NCBI GenBank assembly: GCA_036563805.1 | Contig: DATCLS010000073.1 | Span: 1 to 54,497, forward strand | Direction: 5' to 3' | Source: DATCLS01 sp036563805 | GTDB lineage: Bacteria > Actinomycetota > Acidimicrobiia > Acidimicrobiales > VFJN01 | Length of the DNA: 54,497 nucleotides | Part shown: positions 40,857-49,234 of the stretch, piece after piece | Layout: each line of letters begins with the position of its first letter | Position numbering within the stretch: the first letter of the stretch is position 1 | The notes under the pieces: model-generated | Database searches by the model: none | Told to the model about the DNA's origin: nothing | The model's input: the letters and a program-made list of their open reading frames with translations, nothing else | Program-made: the position numbers and the translations under genes

Positions 40857-40862
40857 ACGTTA
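40857..40862 (-). promoter_or_regulatory. -10 box of spoIIM-like gene
   Basis: TAACGT on the minus strand, 9 nt before the GTG at 40847. The divergent RDD gene uses the same hexamer. Confidence 0.55.
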
Positions 40863-40986
40863 CCCACCCCGGGGCCGAGCCGGCCGCCGGGGATCGTGTC
40901 GCCGCCGGCGTCGATGACGACCGCGGCCGGCGCCGGGGGAGCGCGGCGGGTCGCGGCGGGGATCGCGGCGGCGGCCCGGGGGTGGC

Positions 40987-40992
40987 TAACGT
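40987..40992 (+). promoter_or_regulatory. -10 box of the RDD gene
   Basis: TAACGT, 6 nt before the GTG at 40999. Identical to the spoIIM box 124 bp away on the other strand. Confidence 0.55.
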
Positions 40993-40998
40993 CCCGGC

Positions 40999-41916
40999 GT
41001 GGCGCAGGCGATCATCACGCCCGAGGCGGTCGTCCTCGACTTCGAGCGGGCCGGGGTCCCGTCCCGGACGCTGGCGATGGCCCTCGACCTGCTCGCCCTG
41101 GTCGTGACCTGGGCGGTGCTGGGCGTGGCCGCCGCGCTCGCGGTCGGCTTCGAGGGCGTGGGCGCGGCCGTGTGGTACGCCCTGACCAGCCTGGCCCTCG
41201 TGTTCGTCTGGTTCTGCGGCTTCGAGACGCTGTGGCGGGGGCGGACGCCGGGCAAGGCGGCGCTCGGTCTGCGGGTCGTCGGCGTCGACGGCACGCCGAT
41301 CCGGTTCCAGCAGGCGTTTCTGCGCATCACCGTGGGTCTGGTCGACTTCCTGCTGCTGCCGATCGGCGTCATCGCCGTCCTGACCATCCTGCTGTCGCCC
41401 CGCGACCAGCGGCTGGGCGACATGGCCGCCGGCACGCTGGTCGTGCGCGAGCGGTCGGCCCAGTCGTTCGTGGCGCCGGCCTGGTTCGCCCCGCCGCCCG
41501 GGTACGAGGGGTACGCCGCCTCGCTGGACGTCGCCGCCCTCGACCGCGACACCTACGGACTCGTCCGCTCGTACCTGCTGCGGATGGCCGAGCTGGGGCC
41601 CGCCGGCCGCGACCACCTGGCGGTGCTGCTGGCCAACCCGATCGCGCAGCGCATGCACCACACCCCGCCGCCCACCGTGACGCCGCACGCGTTCCTGGCC
41701 TGCGTGGCCGCCGCCTGGCAGCGGGCCCACGGGGCGCCGCCCCCGCCGGCCTACGCCCCGGTGCCGATGCCACCGCCCCGGCCCGTGGCCGCGCCGCCGC
41801 CCGTGGGGCCGTTCCCCGCCCCACCGCCGCCGCCCGGCCCGCCGCCCGCCCCGCCGCCACCCGGCCCGTCCGGCCCGTACGGCCCGCCGCCACCCGGCCC
41901 GCCCTACCGGGCCTGA
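40999..41916 (+). CDS. RDD-family membrane protein
   Basis: 305 residues. The RDD domain covers about 15-155. Its first helix region carries AGVPSRTLAMALDLLALVVTWAVLG, where R-x6-D replaces the exact RDD triplet. Then come FVWFCGFETLWRGRTPGKAALGLRVVGVDG, the strongest family mark, and DFLLLPIGVIAVLTILLSPRDQRLGDMAAGTLVV. A soluble helical segment and a 70-residue Pro/Gly tail (PPPPPGPPPAPPPPGP) follow. RDD proteins may transport Na+/H+ or help assemble membrane proteins. The tail suggests protein interactions. It is part of the same envelope locus as spoIIM and DUF58. Confidence 0.9.
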   Translation: MAQAIITPEAVVLDFERAGVPSRTLAMALDLLALVVTWAVLGVAAALAVGFEGVGAAVWYALTSLALVFVWFCGFETLWRGRTPGKAALGLRVVGVDGTPIRFQQAFLRITVGLVDFLLLPIGVIAVLTILLSPRDQRLGDMAAGTLVVRERSAQSFVAPAWFAPPPGYEGYAASLDVAALDRDTYGLVRSYLLRMAELGPAGRDHLAVLLANPIAQRMHHTPPPTVTPHAFLACVAAAWQRAHGAPPPPAYAPVPMPPPRPVAAPPPVGPFPAPPPPPGPPPAPPPPGPSGPYGPPPPGPPYRA

Positions 41917-41992
41917 GCCCGGGGCCCGGGCCTGACGGCTCGGCCGGACGCCGGCGATCGCCCCGGCGGGTCGCGTCGCGCCGGATGCCTGC

Positions 41993-41998
41993 GAGAAT
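41993..41998 (+). promoter_or_regulatory. -10 box of the cysteine desulfurase gene
   Basis: GAGAAT, 6 nt before the GTG at 42005. No Shine-Dalgarno. Confidence 0.4.
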
Positions 41999-42004
41999 GC
42001 CAGG

Positions 42005-43159
42005 GTGACCGAGCGCGTCCACTACCTCGACCACGCGGCGACGACGCCGCTGCGGCCCGAGGCGCGCGCCGCCATGCTCCCCTGGCTGGGCGAGATGTTC
42101 GGCAACCCCTCGGGGGCCCACGCCGTGGCCCGGCGCGCCCGCCAGGCGGTCGACGAGGCCCGCGACGTCGTCGCCGAGGTGGTCGGGTGCCGCCCGGGCG
42201 AGGTCGTGTTCACGGGCGGGGGCACCGAGGCCGACAACCTGGCCGTCCGGGGCGTCCACGCCGCCCGGCCCGGCCCGGTCGTGTGCTCGGCCGTCGAGCA
42301 CGAGGCGGTGCTGGGGCCGGTGGCGGCGGTCGGTGGCCGCACGGTGGGGGTCGACGGGCGGGGGCTGGTCGACCTCGACGAGCTGGCCGCGGCGCTGAGC
42401 CCCGACACGACGCTGGTGTCGGTCATGGCCGCCAACAACGAGGTCGGCGCCGTCCAGCCGCTGGCCGCGGTGGCCGAGGTCGTGCGCCGCCACGCCCCGC
42501 AGGCCGTGCTGCACACCGACGCCGTCCAGGCCGCGCCGTGGCTCGACCTGCGCACCCTGGCGGCCGGGGCCGACCTGATCACGATCAGCGCCCACAAGCT
42601 GGGCGGCCCCCAGGGCGTGGGCGCGTTGGTCGCCCGCCGGGGCGTTCCGCTGCGGGCCACGACGCTGGGCGGCGGCCAGGAGCGCGAGCTGCGCAGCGGC
42701 ACCCACAACGTGGCCGGCATCGTCGGCTTCGCCGCCGCCCTCCGGGTCGTGGCCGAGACCCGGGAGGCGACGGCGGCCCGCGTCCGCGCCCTGCGCGACC
42801 GGCTGGCCGGCGGCCTGGTGGCCGCCGTCCCCGCCGCGGTCGAGACCGGGGTGGAGGGCGGCGACCGCCGGCACCGCCTGCCGGGCACCGTCCACCTGTG
42901 CATCCCCGGGGTCGAGAGCGAGGCGCTGCTGTTCCTGCTCGACGAGGCCGGCGTCGCCGCCTCGGCCGCGTCGGCCTGCGCCAGCGGCGCCCAGGAGGCC
43001 TCCCACGTGCTGGCCGCCATGGGCGTGCCGCCGGCCCTGGCCCGCGGCGCCCTGCGGCTGACGCTGGGCTGGACGTCCACGGAGGCCGACGTGGACGCGG
43101 CGCTGGCAGCCGTCCCCGCGGCCGCGGCCCGCCTGATGGCCGCCGGGGTGGCCGGGTGA
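42005..43159 (+). CDS. cysteine desulfurase (NifS/IscS family)
   Basis: 384 residues, fold-type I PLP enzyme. YLDHAATTPLRPEARAAM opens the protein, EHEAVLGP and NNEVGAVQPL are substrate and PLP contacts, K198 in SAHKLGGPQG binds PLP, and C325 in ASACASGAQEASHVL is the persulfide cysteine on the mobile loop. It takes sulfur from cysteine for delivery. mnmA follows with a GTGA overlap, so the direct customer here is probably tRNA 2-thiolation. Actinomycetes lack a classical isc operon, and a further role in Fe-S assembly is open. Confidence 0.93.
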   Translation: MTERVHYLDHAATTPLRPEARAAMLPWLGEMFGNPSGAHAVARRARQAVDEARDVVAEVVGCRPGEVVFTGGGTEADNLAVRGVHAARPGPVVCSAVEHEAVLGPVAAVGGRTVGVDGRGLVDLDELAAALSPDTTLVSVMAANNEVGAVQPLAAVAEVVRRHAPQAVLHTDAVQAAPWLDLRTLAAGADLITISAHKLGGPQGVGALVARRGVPLRATTLGGGQERELRSGTHNVAGIVGFAAALRVVAETREATAARVRALRDRLAGGLVAAVPAAVETGVEGGDRRHRLPGTVHLCIPGVESEALLFLLDEAGVAASAASACASGAQEASHVLAAMGVPPALARGALRLTLGWTSTEADVDAALAAVPAAAARLMAAGVAG

Positions 43160-44205
43160 AGGTCCTCGCCGCCATGTCGGGCGGCGTCGACTCATCGGTG
43201 GCGGCCGCCCGCCTGCTCGACGCCGGTCACGAGGTCGTGGGCGTGACCATGAAACTGTGGGGCGGCGAGTCCGACACCGGGTGCTGCTCGGTCAGCGACG
43301 TCGACGACGCCCGCCGGGTGGCCCAGCAGCTGGGGATCGCCCACCACACGTGGGCGTTCACCGACGACTTCGAGCGGCACGTGGTCGAGCCGTACGTCGA
43401 CGCCCACCGCGTGGGCCGCACGCCCAACCCCTGCATCGAGTGCAACCGCCACCTCAAGTTCGACCGCCTGCTGCGCCGGGCCCGGGCGGTCGGCTTCGAC
43501 GCGGTGGCGACCGGCCACCACGCCCGCGTCGTCCGCCGGCCCGACGGGACGTGGCGCCTGGCCCGCGGCGCGGATGCCGCCAAGGACCAGAGCTACGTGC
43601 TGTACGTGCTCGGCCAGGCCGAGCTGGCCCGCACCCTGCTGCCGGTCGGCGAGCTGACCAAGGACCAGGTCCGGGCCGAGGCCGAGCGCCGCGGCCTGCG
43701 CACCGCCGACAAGCCCGACAGCCAGGACGTGTGCTTCATCACCTCGACCCGGGGCCGCGACGGCTTCCTGCGCCGCCGGCTCGAGCTGCGGCCCGGCCGG
43801 GTGGTCGACGAGACCGGCGAGGTCGGCTCGGTCCCGGCCGTCGAGCTGGTGACGATCGGCCAGCGCCGCGGCCTGGGCCTGCCGGGCGGGCGCGAGCCCC
43901 GGTACGCCGTCGAGGTCGACGTGCCCAACGCGACGGTCCGGGTCGGCACCGCCCGCGACCTGCTGTGCGGCGGGGTCGAGCTCGAGCGCATGGTGTGGGC
44001 CGCCGAGCCGGTCACCGGGCCGGTGGCCGCCCAGTGCAGCGCCCACGGCGAGCCTCGGCCGGCCTGGGTCGAGCCCGTCGGCGCCGACCGGGCCCGGGTG
44101 GCGTTCGCCCGGGCCGAGCGGCGGGTGGCGCCCGGCCAGTCGGTCGTGCTCTACGACGGCGACGAGGTCGTCGGGGGCGGGCTGGTGACGAACGTCACGG
44201 ACTGA
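43156..44205 (+). CDS. mnmA: tRNA-specific 2-thiouridylase MnmA
   Basis: 349 residues from GTG 43156. The PP-loop SGGVDSS (8-14) activates U34 by adenylation. C96 in NPCIECNRHLKF and the cysteine of DSQDVCFI are the thiolating pair. TGHHARV and KDQSYVLYVL bind tRNA and ATP. The C-terminal barrel is shown by GQRRGLGL and RYAVEVDVPNATV. It makes 2-thiouridine at the wobble position of Glu, Gln and Lys tRNAs. It is translationally coupled to the cysteine desulfurase. Confidence 0.96.
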   Translation: MKVLAAMSGGVDSSVAAARLLDAGHEVVGVTMKLWGGESDTGCCSVSDVDDARRVAQQLGIAHHTWAFTDDFERHVVEPYVDAHRVGRTPNPCIECNRHLKFDRLLRRARAVGFDAVATGHHARVVRRPDGTWRLARGADAAKDQSYVLYVLGQAELARTLLPVGELTKDQVRAEAERRGLRTADKPDSQDVCFITSTRGRDGFLRRRLELRPGRVVDETGEVGSVPAVELVTIGQRRGLGLPGGREPRYAVEVDVPNATVRVGTARDLLCGGVELERMVWAAEPVTGPVAAQCSAHGEPRPAWVEPVGADRARVAFARAERRVAPGQSVVLYDGDEVVGGGLVTNVTD

Positions 44206-44208
44206 TCC

Positions 44209-44233
44209 GTTTCGAAACTAGCGCGTTCCGGAA
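44209..44233. promoter_or_regulatory. candidate TetR operator: two palindromes 16 bp apart
   Basis: GTTTCGAAAC (44209-44218, perfect) and TTCCGGAA (44226-44233, perfect, with GT..AT flanks resembling the first) have centres 16 bp apart. They lie in the 103-bp gap before the exporter gene, whose TetR repressor is encoded just after it. TTGACG at 44255 and the AT-rich GGAATAG at 44230 are possible promoter parts. The Shine-Dalgarno GGAGGT is at 44296-44301. Confidence 0.5.
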
Positions 44234-44308
44234 TAGGGCGGAGGGGTCGGCCGGTTGACGCCTTCGATGCCCTCTTCCGATTTCCCCCCGACGCAGGAGG
44301 TAGGCGGG

Positions 44309-45964
44309 ATGTCCAGCGCAGAGATCCGGGACGCCGCGCCCCCTGAGACGGGCCACCCCCGCCGGTGGCTCGTGCTCGGTGTCATGTGCCTCAGCCTGCT
44401 GCTGATCGTGATGGACAACACGATCGTCAACGTCGCCCTCCCGACGCTGCAGGCCGACCTCGACGCCTCGACCAGCCAGCTCCAGTGGGTCGTCGACTCC
44501 TACATCCTCGTGTTCGCCGGCCTGCTGCTGGCCATGGGGGCGCTCGGCGACCGGTTCGGCCGGCGGGGCGCCCTGGCCATCGGCCTGGTCGTCATGGGCG
44601 TGGCCTCGGTCGGGTCGTCGCTGGCGACCAGCGCCGACCAGCTCATCGCCACCCGGGCCCTCATGGGCGTCGGCGGGGCGCTGATCATGCCGGCGACCCT
44701 GTCGATCATCATCAACGTCTTCACCGACCGGAAGGAGCGGGCCCAGGCCATCGCCATCTGGACCGCTACCGCCGGCGCCGCCGTCGCCGTCGGCCCGGTC
44801 ACCGGCGGCTGGCTGCTCGAGCACTTCTGGTGGGGCTCGGTCTTCCTGGTCAACGTGCCGGTCGTGGTCGTCGCCCTCGTGCTGGGGCAGCTGTTCGTGC
44901 CCACGTCCCGCGACCCCGCCGCCCCGCCGCTCGACGTGGTCGGCGCCCTTCTGTCCATCGCCGGGCTCACGGCCCTGGTGTGGGCGATCATCGAGGGGCC
45001 GAACGGGTGGACGCACGGCACCGTGCTGGGCGGGTTCGCCGTCGCCGCCGTGCTCCTGGTCGCCTTCGGGCTGTGGGAGCGGCGGGCCCGCTACCCGATG
45101 CTCGACATGAGCCTGTTCCGCAACGCCCGGTTCAGCGCGGCGTCCGGCGCCATCATGCTCACGTTCTTCGCCATGTTCGGCACGCTGTTCCTGCTCACGC
45201 AGTTCCTGCAGGACGTGCTCGGCTACACGGCCCTCGAGACCGGCGTCCGCCTGCTCCCCATGGCCGCCATCCAGATGGTGATCGCCCCGGCCAGCGCCCG
45301 CGTCGTCGAGCGCGTCGGGTCCAAGGTGGTCGTCACCGTCGGCCTGCTGGTGGCCGCCGTCGGCCTGATCATCGCCAGCCAGCTGACCCCGGGCGCCAGC
45401 TACGGCGAGGTGCTGGGCGCGCTGCTGGTGCTGGCGGGCGGCCTGGCGCTCGTCATGCCGACCGCGACCGAGTCGATCATGGGCTCGCTGCCGCCGGCCA
45501 AGGCCGGCGTCGGCTCCGCCGTGAACGACACCACCCGCGAGCTGGGCGGCGCGCTGGGCGTGGCGGTGCTCGGCTCGGTCATGAGCTCCACCTACCGGCC
45601 CAAGGTGTCCGACGCCATCAGCGGCTTCCCGGTGCCGGCCGAGGCGGCCAACGCCATCACCGACCAGATCGGCGCGGCGATGCGGGTCGCCGAGCGGGTC
45701 GGCGGCGAGCCCGGGCGGATCCTCGGCGACGTCGCCTCGGGGGCGTTCGTCGACGGCATGGGCACCGCCTTCCTGATCGGTGCCGCGGCGCTGGCGCTGG
45801 GCGCGCTGATCGTGGCGCTGTTCCTGCCGGCCCGGGCCCGCGACTACGTGGCCGAGGGCGCGCCAGCCCCGACGCCCGGCCCCGACCGGGAGGGCGCGGC
45901 GGACGGCGACGGCGGTGCCGCGGTCGCCGGCGATTCCGCGGCCCCGTCCCCGTCGAGGGCATGA
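44309..45964 (+). CDS. DHA2-family (EmrB/QacA) MFS multidrug exporter
   Basis: 551 residues, 14 predicted helices. Motif D1 in LLIVMDNTIVNVALPTLQADL, motif A in GALGDRFGRRGAL and motif C in GAAVAVGPVTGGWLLEHFWWGSVFLVNVP are those of the 14-TM drug:H+ antiporters. TNDxLG-like VNDTTRELGGALGVAVLGSV marks the second half. The C-terminal tail is Ala/Gly/Asp-rich. GGAGGT at 7 nt selects the ATG at 44309. The TetR gene 8 bp downstream very likely represses it. The substrates are unknown. Confidence 0.93.
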   Translation: MSSAEIRDAAPPETGHPRRWLVLGVMCLSLLLIVMDNTIVNVALPTLQADLDASTSQLQWVVDSYILVFAGLLLAMGALGDRFGRRGALAIGLVVMGVASVGSSLATSADQLIATRALMGVGGALIMPATLSIIINVFTDRKERAQAIAIWTATAGAAVAVGPVTGGWLLEHFWWGSVFLVNVPVVVVALVLGQLFVPTSRDPAAPPLDVVGALLSIAGLTALVWAIIEGPNGWTHGTVLGGFAVAAVLLVAFGLWERRARYPMLDMSLFRNARFSAASGAIMLTFFAMFGTLFLLTQFLQDVLGYTALETGVRLLPMAAIQMVIAPASARVVERVGSKVVVTVGLLVAAVGLIIASQLTPGASYGEVLGALLVLAGGLALVMPTATESIMGSLPPAKAGVGSAVNDTTRELGGALGVAVLGSVMSSTYRPKVSDAISGFPVPAEAANAITDQIGAAMRVAERVGGEPGRILGDVASGAFVDGMGTAFLIGAAALALGALIVALFLPARARDYVAEGAPAPTPGPDREGAADGDGGAAVAGDSAAPSPSRA

Positions 45965-45971
45965 TCCGGAG

Positions 45972-46589
45972 GTGAACGGGAACGCCGACGGGCCCACCGC
46001 CGCCACCGTCAGCCGTCGGCCCGGGCGCCCCCGCGACGCCCGGGCCGACGAGGCCATCCTCGACGCCGCCGTCGAGGTGCTGGCCGAGAACGGGCCGAGC
46101 GGCTTCACCATCGAGGCCGTCGCCAGCCGGGCCGGCGTCGGCAAGGCCACGATCTACCGCCGCTGGTCGTCGCGGGCCGCGCTGCTGCTCGACACCGCCC
46201 ACCACCGCATGGACATCGACATCGAGCACCGCGACACGGGGTCGCTCGTCGAGGACCTGGTGGCCCAGCTGGCGCCGCTGGGCCCGAAGCTGCGCGAGAC
46301 GCCGGCGGGGCGGGTCCTGCCCGCCGTGATGTCGGAGGCGGCGGTCAACCCCGAGATGCGGGCGCTGCTCACGGCGTTCATCACCGACCGGCGCCGGTCG
46401 GCCCGGGCGATCGTCGAGCGGGCCGTGGCGCGGGGCGAGCTGCCGGCCGACGTCGACGTCGACCTCGTCCTCGACCAGCTCGGCGGGCCGATCTTCTTCC
46501 GGGTGCTGCTGGCGGACCAGCCGGTCGACGAGCCGGTCGTGCGCCACGTCGTCGAGACGGTCGTGGCCGGCCTCCAGCGGCGGCGCTGA
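45972..46589 (+). CDS. TetR-family repressor
   Basis: 205 residues. The HTH lies at about 45-68 (GFTIEAVASRAGVGKATIYRRWSSRAALL), preceded by the usual RDARADEAILDAAVEVLAENG helix. The C-terminal ligand domain (TAGRVLPAVMSEAAVNPEMRALLTAFITDRR) is of the TetR_C_16/YxaF-like type. The GTG at 45972 directly abuts GGAGG, too close for a normal ribosome binding site, so coupling from the exporter gene 8 bp upstream or a slightly different start is likely. It should bind the palindromes ahead of the exporter. Confidence 0.88.
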   Translation: MNGNADGPTAATVSRRPGRPRDARADEAILDAAVEVLAENGPSGFTIEAVASRAGVGKATIYRRWSSRAALLLDTAHHRMDIDIEHRDTGSLVEDLVAQLAPLGPKLRETPAGRVLPAVMSEAAVNPEMRALLTAFITDRRRSARAIVERAVARGELPADVDVDLVLDQLGGPIFFRVLLADQPVDEPVVRHVVETVVAGLQRRR

Positions 46590-46644
46590 GCCCGCCGGGG
46601 CGGGCTGCGTCGGCGGGGTGGACGGTCCCAGCGGCCGGGCCGGG

Positions 46645-47505
46645 TCAGGCCAAGCGGCGCCGCCGGGCCTCGGTGAGCAGGGCCCCGGGCCGGGCCGGCG
46701 TGAACAGCAGCTGGTCGGCGCTCACCGACTCGTTCCGGCCCCGGCCCCGCACGAGCAGCAGCGGGAGCGCCTCGGACAGCCGCAGCTCCAACGCGAGGCC
46801 GAGGGCGCCCCGGGTCAGGTCGAGCGCCTCCGTGTCGGCCGGGGCCGGCCCGAACGACCGGATCACCGCCCGCCGCACCAGGACCGGGTCGGTCAGGGCC
46901 AGCGGGTCGTGCAGCACCAGGCCCGCCGGCACCAGCACCACCCACCGCCGGGCCAGGGTGTGCAGCGTGCGCACGCCCCACCAGGCGGCCGGCAGGCCCG
47001 CCGCCAGGGCCAGCGCGCCGGGCACCCACTGGCGCGCGGCCAGCAGCAGGGGGCCGGCCGCCACCCCGGCGACCACGACCGCCCACACCAGCTCGACCGG
47101 CCCGAGCAGCAGCGGCGCCGGCGTCCGGAGCGGGAGGCGGCGCTCGTCCCCGTACGACGAGCCGTCGACGAACGTCTCGATCGTCGCCGGCCAGAAGGCG
47201 GCGAGCGCGGCCACGAGCGTCCCGGTGACGGCGGCGACGTCGGCCCCCGCCACGCCGCCGGCCACGGCGGCGGCCACGGCGGCGGCCACGGCCGCCGGGG
47301 CCCCGACCCGGAGAGCCGTCAGGCTCACCGTCGAGGGCACGAGCGTGGCCACCAGAATGCCTACCCAGCCGGCCCACAGGCCCAGGCTGGCCACCAGCTG
47401 GACCGGCCGGCTGGCGCCCTCGAGCGCGTCCCCGAGCGCCGGTCCGGCGACGAGCGGGAGGACGAGCCAGGTCAGGCGGACGGGCCACGCTCCGACACGT
47501 TGCAT
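46645..47505 (-). CDS. integral membrane protein of unknown function
   Basis: 286 residues. Four to six hydrophobic stretches: VRLTWLVLPLVAGPALG, LVASLGLWAGWVGILVATLVP, an Ala/Val-rich AAVAAAVAAAVAGGVAG, VELVWAVVVAGVAAGPLLLAA and GALALAAGLPAAWWGVRTLH. A soluble C-terminus of about 100 residues follows (RRWVVLVPAGLVLHDPLALTDPVLVRRAVI, then SADQLLFTPARPGALL), which resembles a PH-like bacterial domain. The start is ATG 47505 or GTG 47508. No family I can name. It is divergent from a MetE-like gene. Confidence 0.6.
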   Translation of the reverse strand: MQRVGAWPVRLTWLVLPLVAGPALGDALEGASRPVQLVASLGLWAGWVGILVATLVPSTVSLTALRVGAPAAVAAAVAAAVAGGVAGADVAAVTGTLVAALAAFWPATIETFVDGSSYGDERRLPLRTPAPLLLGPVELVWAVVVAGVAAGPLLLAARQWVPGALALAAGLPAAWWGVRTLHTLARRWVVLVPAGLVLHDPLALTDPVLVRRAVIRSFGPAPADTEALDLTRGALGLALELRLSEALPLLLVRGRGRNESVSADQLLFTPARPGALLTEARRRRLA

Positions 47506-47600
47506 CACGGGCCGGGAGATTTGCCGATCAGCGACGCGGGTCGCTATTCCAGGTCCAGTCGACCGTGTGGTGGGGGTGCCTTGACGGACAGTGTTGAACC

Positions 47601-48623
47601 GTGGCGGGCGGTGCGGTGAGGGAGGTCCTTCTTCCCATCGGGCTGGCGACCGGCATCGGCAGCCTCCCGCACGAGGACCCGGACGAGGCGGTCCGGTTCG
47701 CGCTCGAGCGCCACCCCCGCCTGCCGGCCGCGCCGTCGCTGCCGCGCCGTTCGGCCGTCGAGGGGATGATCGCCCAGGCCGCCTGGGGGATCCCGGGCGT
47801 GAGCGTGCTGCCGGACGGGTCGCTGCTGGTCGACGAGGCCGCGGTCGACCCCGACCGGCCGCTCACCGACCTGGGCGTGGGCGGCGAGCCGTTCGTGGGC
47901 CTGCGGACGTTCCTCGCGGCCGTGCGCGGGCGCGTGACCCCGTTCAAGATCCAGCTCACCGGGCCGGTCACCCTCGGCATCGCCCTGCACGCGGTGGGCG
48001 TGCCGGCCGATCGGGCGTTCCCCGTGGCCTCGGCCGCCGTCCTCGGCCGGATCCGCGAGGTGCTGGCCGCCACCCGGGCGGCGGCGCCCGGCGCCACGCC
48101 TGTCGTGTTCGTCGACGAGCCGGGCCTCGTGGCCGCCCTCGACCGCAGCTTCCCGCTGCCGCTGGACGACGCCCTCGACCTGGTCTCGTCGGCCCTGGCC
48201 GCCATCGAGGGTGGCGCCATCGCCGGCCTCCACTGCTGCGGGCGGGCCGACTGGCAGGCGGTGCTGCAGGCCGGCCCCCAGGTCCTGTCGCTGCCGGTGG
48301 CCGCCGGCGCCGTCGAGCACGCCGGCGCCCTGGCCAGCTTCCTGGAGCGGGGCGGCTGGATCGCCTGGGGCGCCGTCCCGACCGACGGGCCGCTCGGCGA
48401 GTCGGCCGAGATCCTGTGGCGGCGCATGATGGCCGACTGGGAGGCCGTCGTGGACGCCGGCTGCGACCCCGCCCAGCTGGTCGAGCAGGCCATCGTCACC
48501 CCGGCCTGCGGCCTCGTCGGCCTCGACGTGCCCCACGCCCACCGGGTGGCCAACCTCACCAACGAGCTGGCCCAACGCCTGGAGGCCCGCGCCGTCCACA
48601 TGGGCATCAACCTCGGCGCCTGA
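47601..48623 (+). CDS. methionine-synthase-like (MetE C-terminal / UROD-fold) protein
   Basis: 340 residues. ATGIGSLPHEDPDEAVRFALE is the N-terminal signature of the short core methionine-synthase branch. VTPFKIQLTGPVTL follows. The zinc ligands appear as H-C in AGLHCCGRADW and the late cysteine in VTPACGLVGLD. It lacks the N-terminal half of full MetE, so it probably transfers methyl groups from a corrinoid or another donor rather than from polyglutamyl methyltetrahydrofolate. The start is uncertain: GTG 47601 or GTG 47616. The hairpin AGCGAC-GCGG-GTCGCT (47530-47545) lies in the leader region, but I see no known riboswitch. Confidence 0.8.
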   Translation: MAGGAVREVLLPIGLATGIGSLPHEDPDEAVRFALERHPRLPAAPSLPRRSAVEGMIAQAAWGIPGVSVLPDGSLLVDEAAVDPDRPLTDLGVGGEPFVGLRTFLAAVRGRVTPFKIQLTGPVTLGIALHAVGVPADRAFPVASAAVLGRIREVLAATRAAAPGATPVVFVDEPGLVAALDRSFPLPLDDALDLVSSALAAIEGGAIAGLHCCGRADWQAVLQAGPQVLSLPVAAGAVEHAGALASFLERGGWIAWGAVPTDGPLGESAEILWRRMMADWEAVVDAGCDPAQLVEQAIVTPACGLVGLDVPHAHRVANLTNELAQRLEARAVHMGINLGA

Positions 48624-48647
48624 TCGGGACACGGACGGGCGCGGCGC

Positions 48648-48737
48648 GCGCCGGCGTTCCGGGGCGCGCCGGGTACCGGGCGGCGCCGGCGTTCCGGGCG
48701 GCGCCGGGTCAGGACGGCGCCCGGTCAGGACGGCGCC
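48648..48737. repeat. nested short repeats between convergent genes
   Basis: GCGCCGGCGTTCCGGG occurs at 48648 and 48683 (period 35). GGTCAGGACGGCGCC occurs at 48707 and 48723 (period 16), the second including the stop codon of the ceramidase-like gene. The stretch is self-complementary in many registers and may serve as a bidirectional terminator. Confidence 0.6.
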
Positions 48738-49234
48738 GCCAGCTCCGGCTCGGGCTCGGCGTCCGGCCGGGCCGGCGCCCACCGCACGAACCAGGCGGCG
48801 AGCGCCACCGCGGTCAGCGCGTGCCACACGGCGTGGCCTTGGAGCACGGCCTCGGGGCGGCACAGCGGCGCCCCGGTCCGGGTCAGGGCGTTGACGACCA
48901 CGGCCGAGCCGAAGGCGGCGAGCGCCCGGGCCGGCGGCCGGGGCAGCCGCCGGCGCCGCCAGGCCACGACCAGCCCCACCCCGGCCAGCGCTATCAGCGA
49001 CCCGTCGTGGGCCAGCTCGGCCCCCGGCGGCATGGGCCCGTGGTACAGCAGGCTGCCGACGCCCGCCGCCGCCACCGCCAGCGCTGGCCCGGTGGGCGCG
49101 CCCCGCCGCAGCAGGAACGCCCCGGCGGCCACGTAGGCCAGGCTGGACAGGGCGTTGGCGGGTTGGCCGAGCCAGCCGCCGCGCAGCGCCTCGCAGTCCG
49201 ACGCCCCGAGGGCGAGCACCAGCGGTGCGTTCAC
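48725..49234 (-). CDS. ceramidase-like (CREST-superfamily) membrane protein
   Basis: 169 residues, about 6 helices. DCEALRGGWLGQPANALSSLAYVAAGAFLLRR matches the opening of alkaline-ceramidase-like proteins (a D-x-C-E, then E/Q-P-x-N). The metal-site pattern follows as SLLYHGPMPPGAELAHDGSLI (S-x3-H and D) and HAVWHALTAVALAAW (H-x3-H). These residues coordinate zinc for amide hydrolysis in CREST enzymes. The real substrate in an actinomycete is unknown. The GTG start at 49234 lies inside the first copy of a 67-bp tandem repeat, and no Shine-Dalgarno is clear. Confidence 0.68.
   Translation of the reverse strand: MNAPLVLALGASDCEALRGGWLGQPANALSSLAYVAAGAFLLRRGAPTGPALAVAAAGVGSLLYHGPMPPGAELAHDGSLIALAGVGLVVAWRRRRLPRPPARALAAFGSAVVVNALTRTGAPLCRPEAVLQGHAVWHALTAVALAAWFVRWAPARPDAEPEPELAAPS

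Noticed and set aside
40860..40985. Regulatory RNA between spoIIM and RDD
   Set aside because: Apart from the two -10 boxes I see only GC-rich, GGCGGCGGG-type simple sequence with no convincing structure.
47520..47600. SAM or cobalamin riboswitch ahead of the MetE-like gene
   Set aside because: Only one simple 6-bp hairpin is visible, with none of the conserved cores of those riboswitches.
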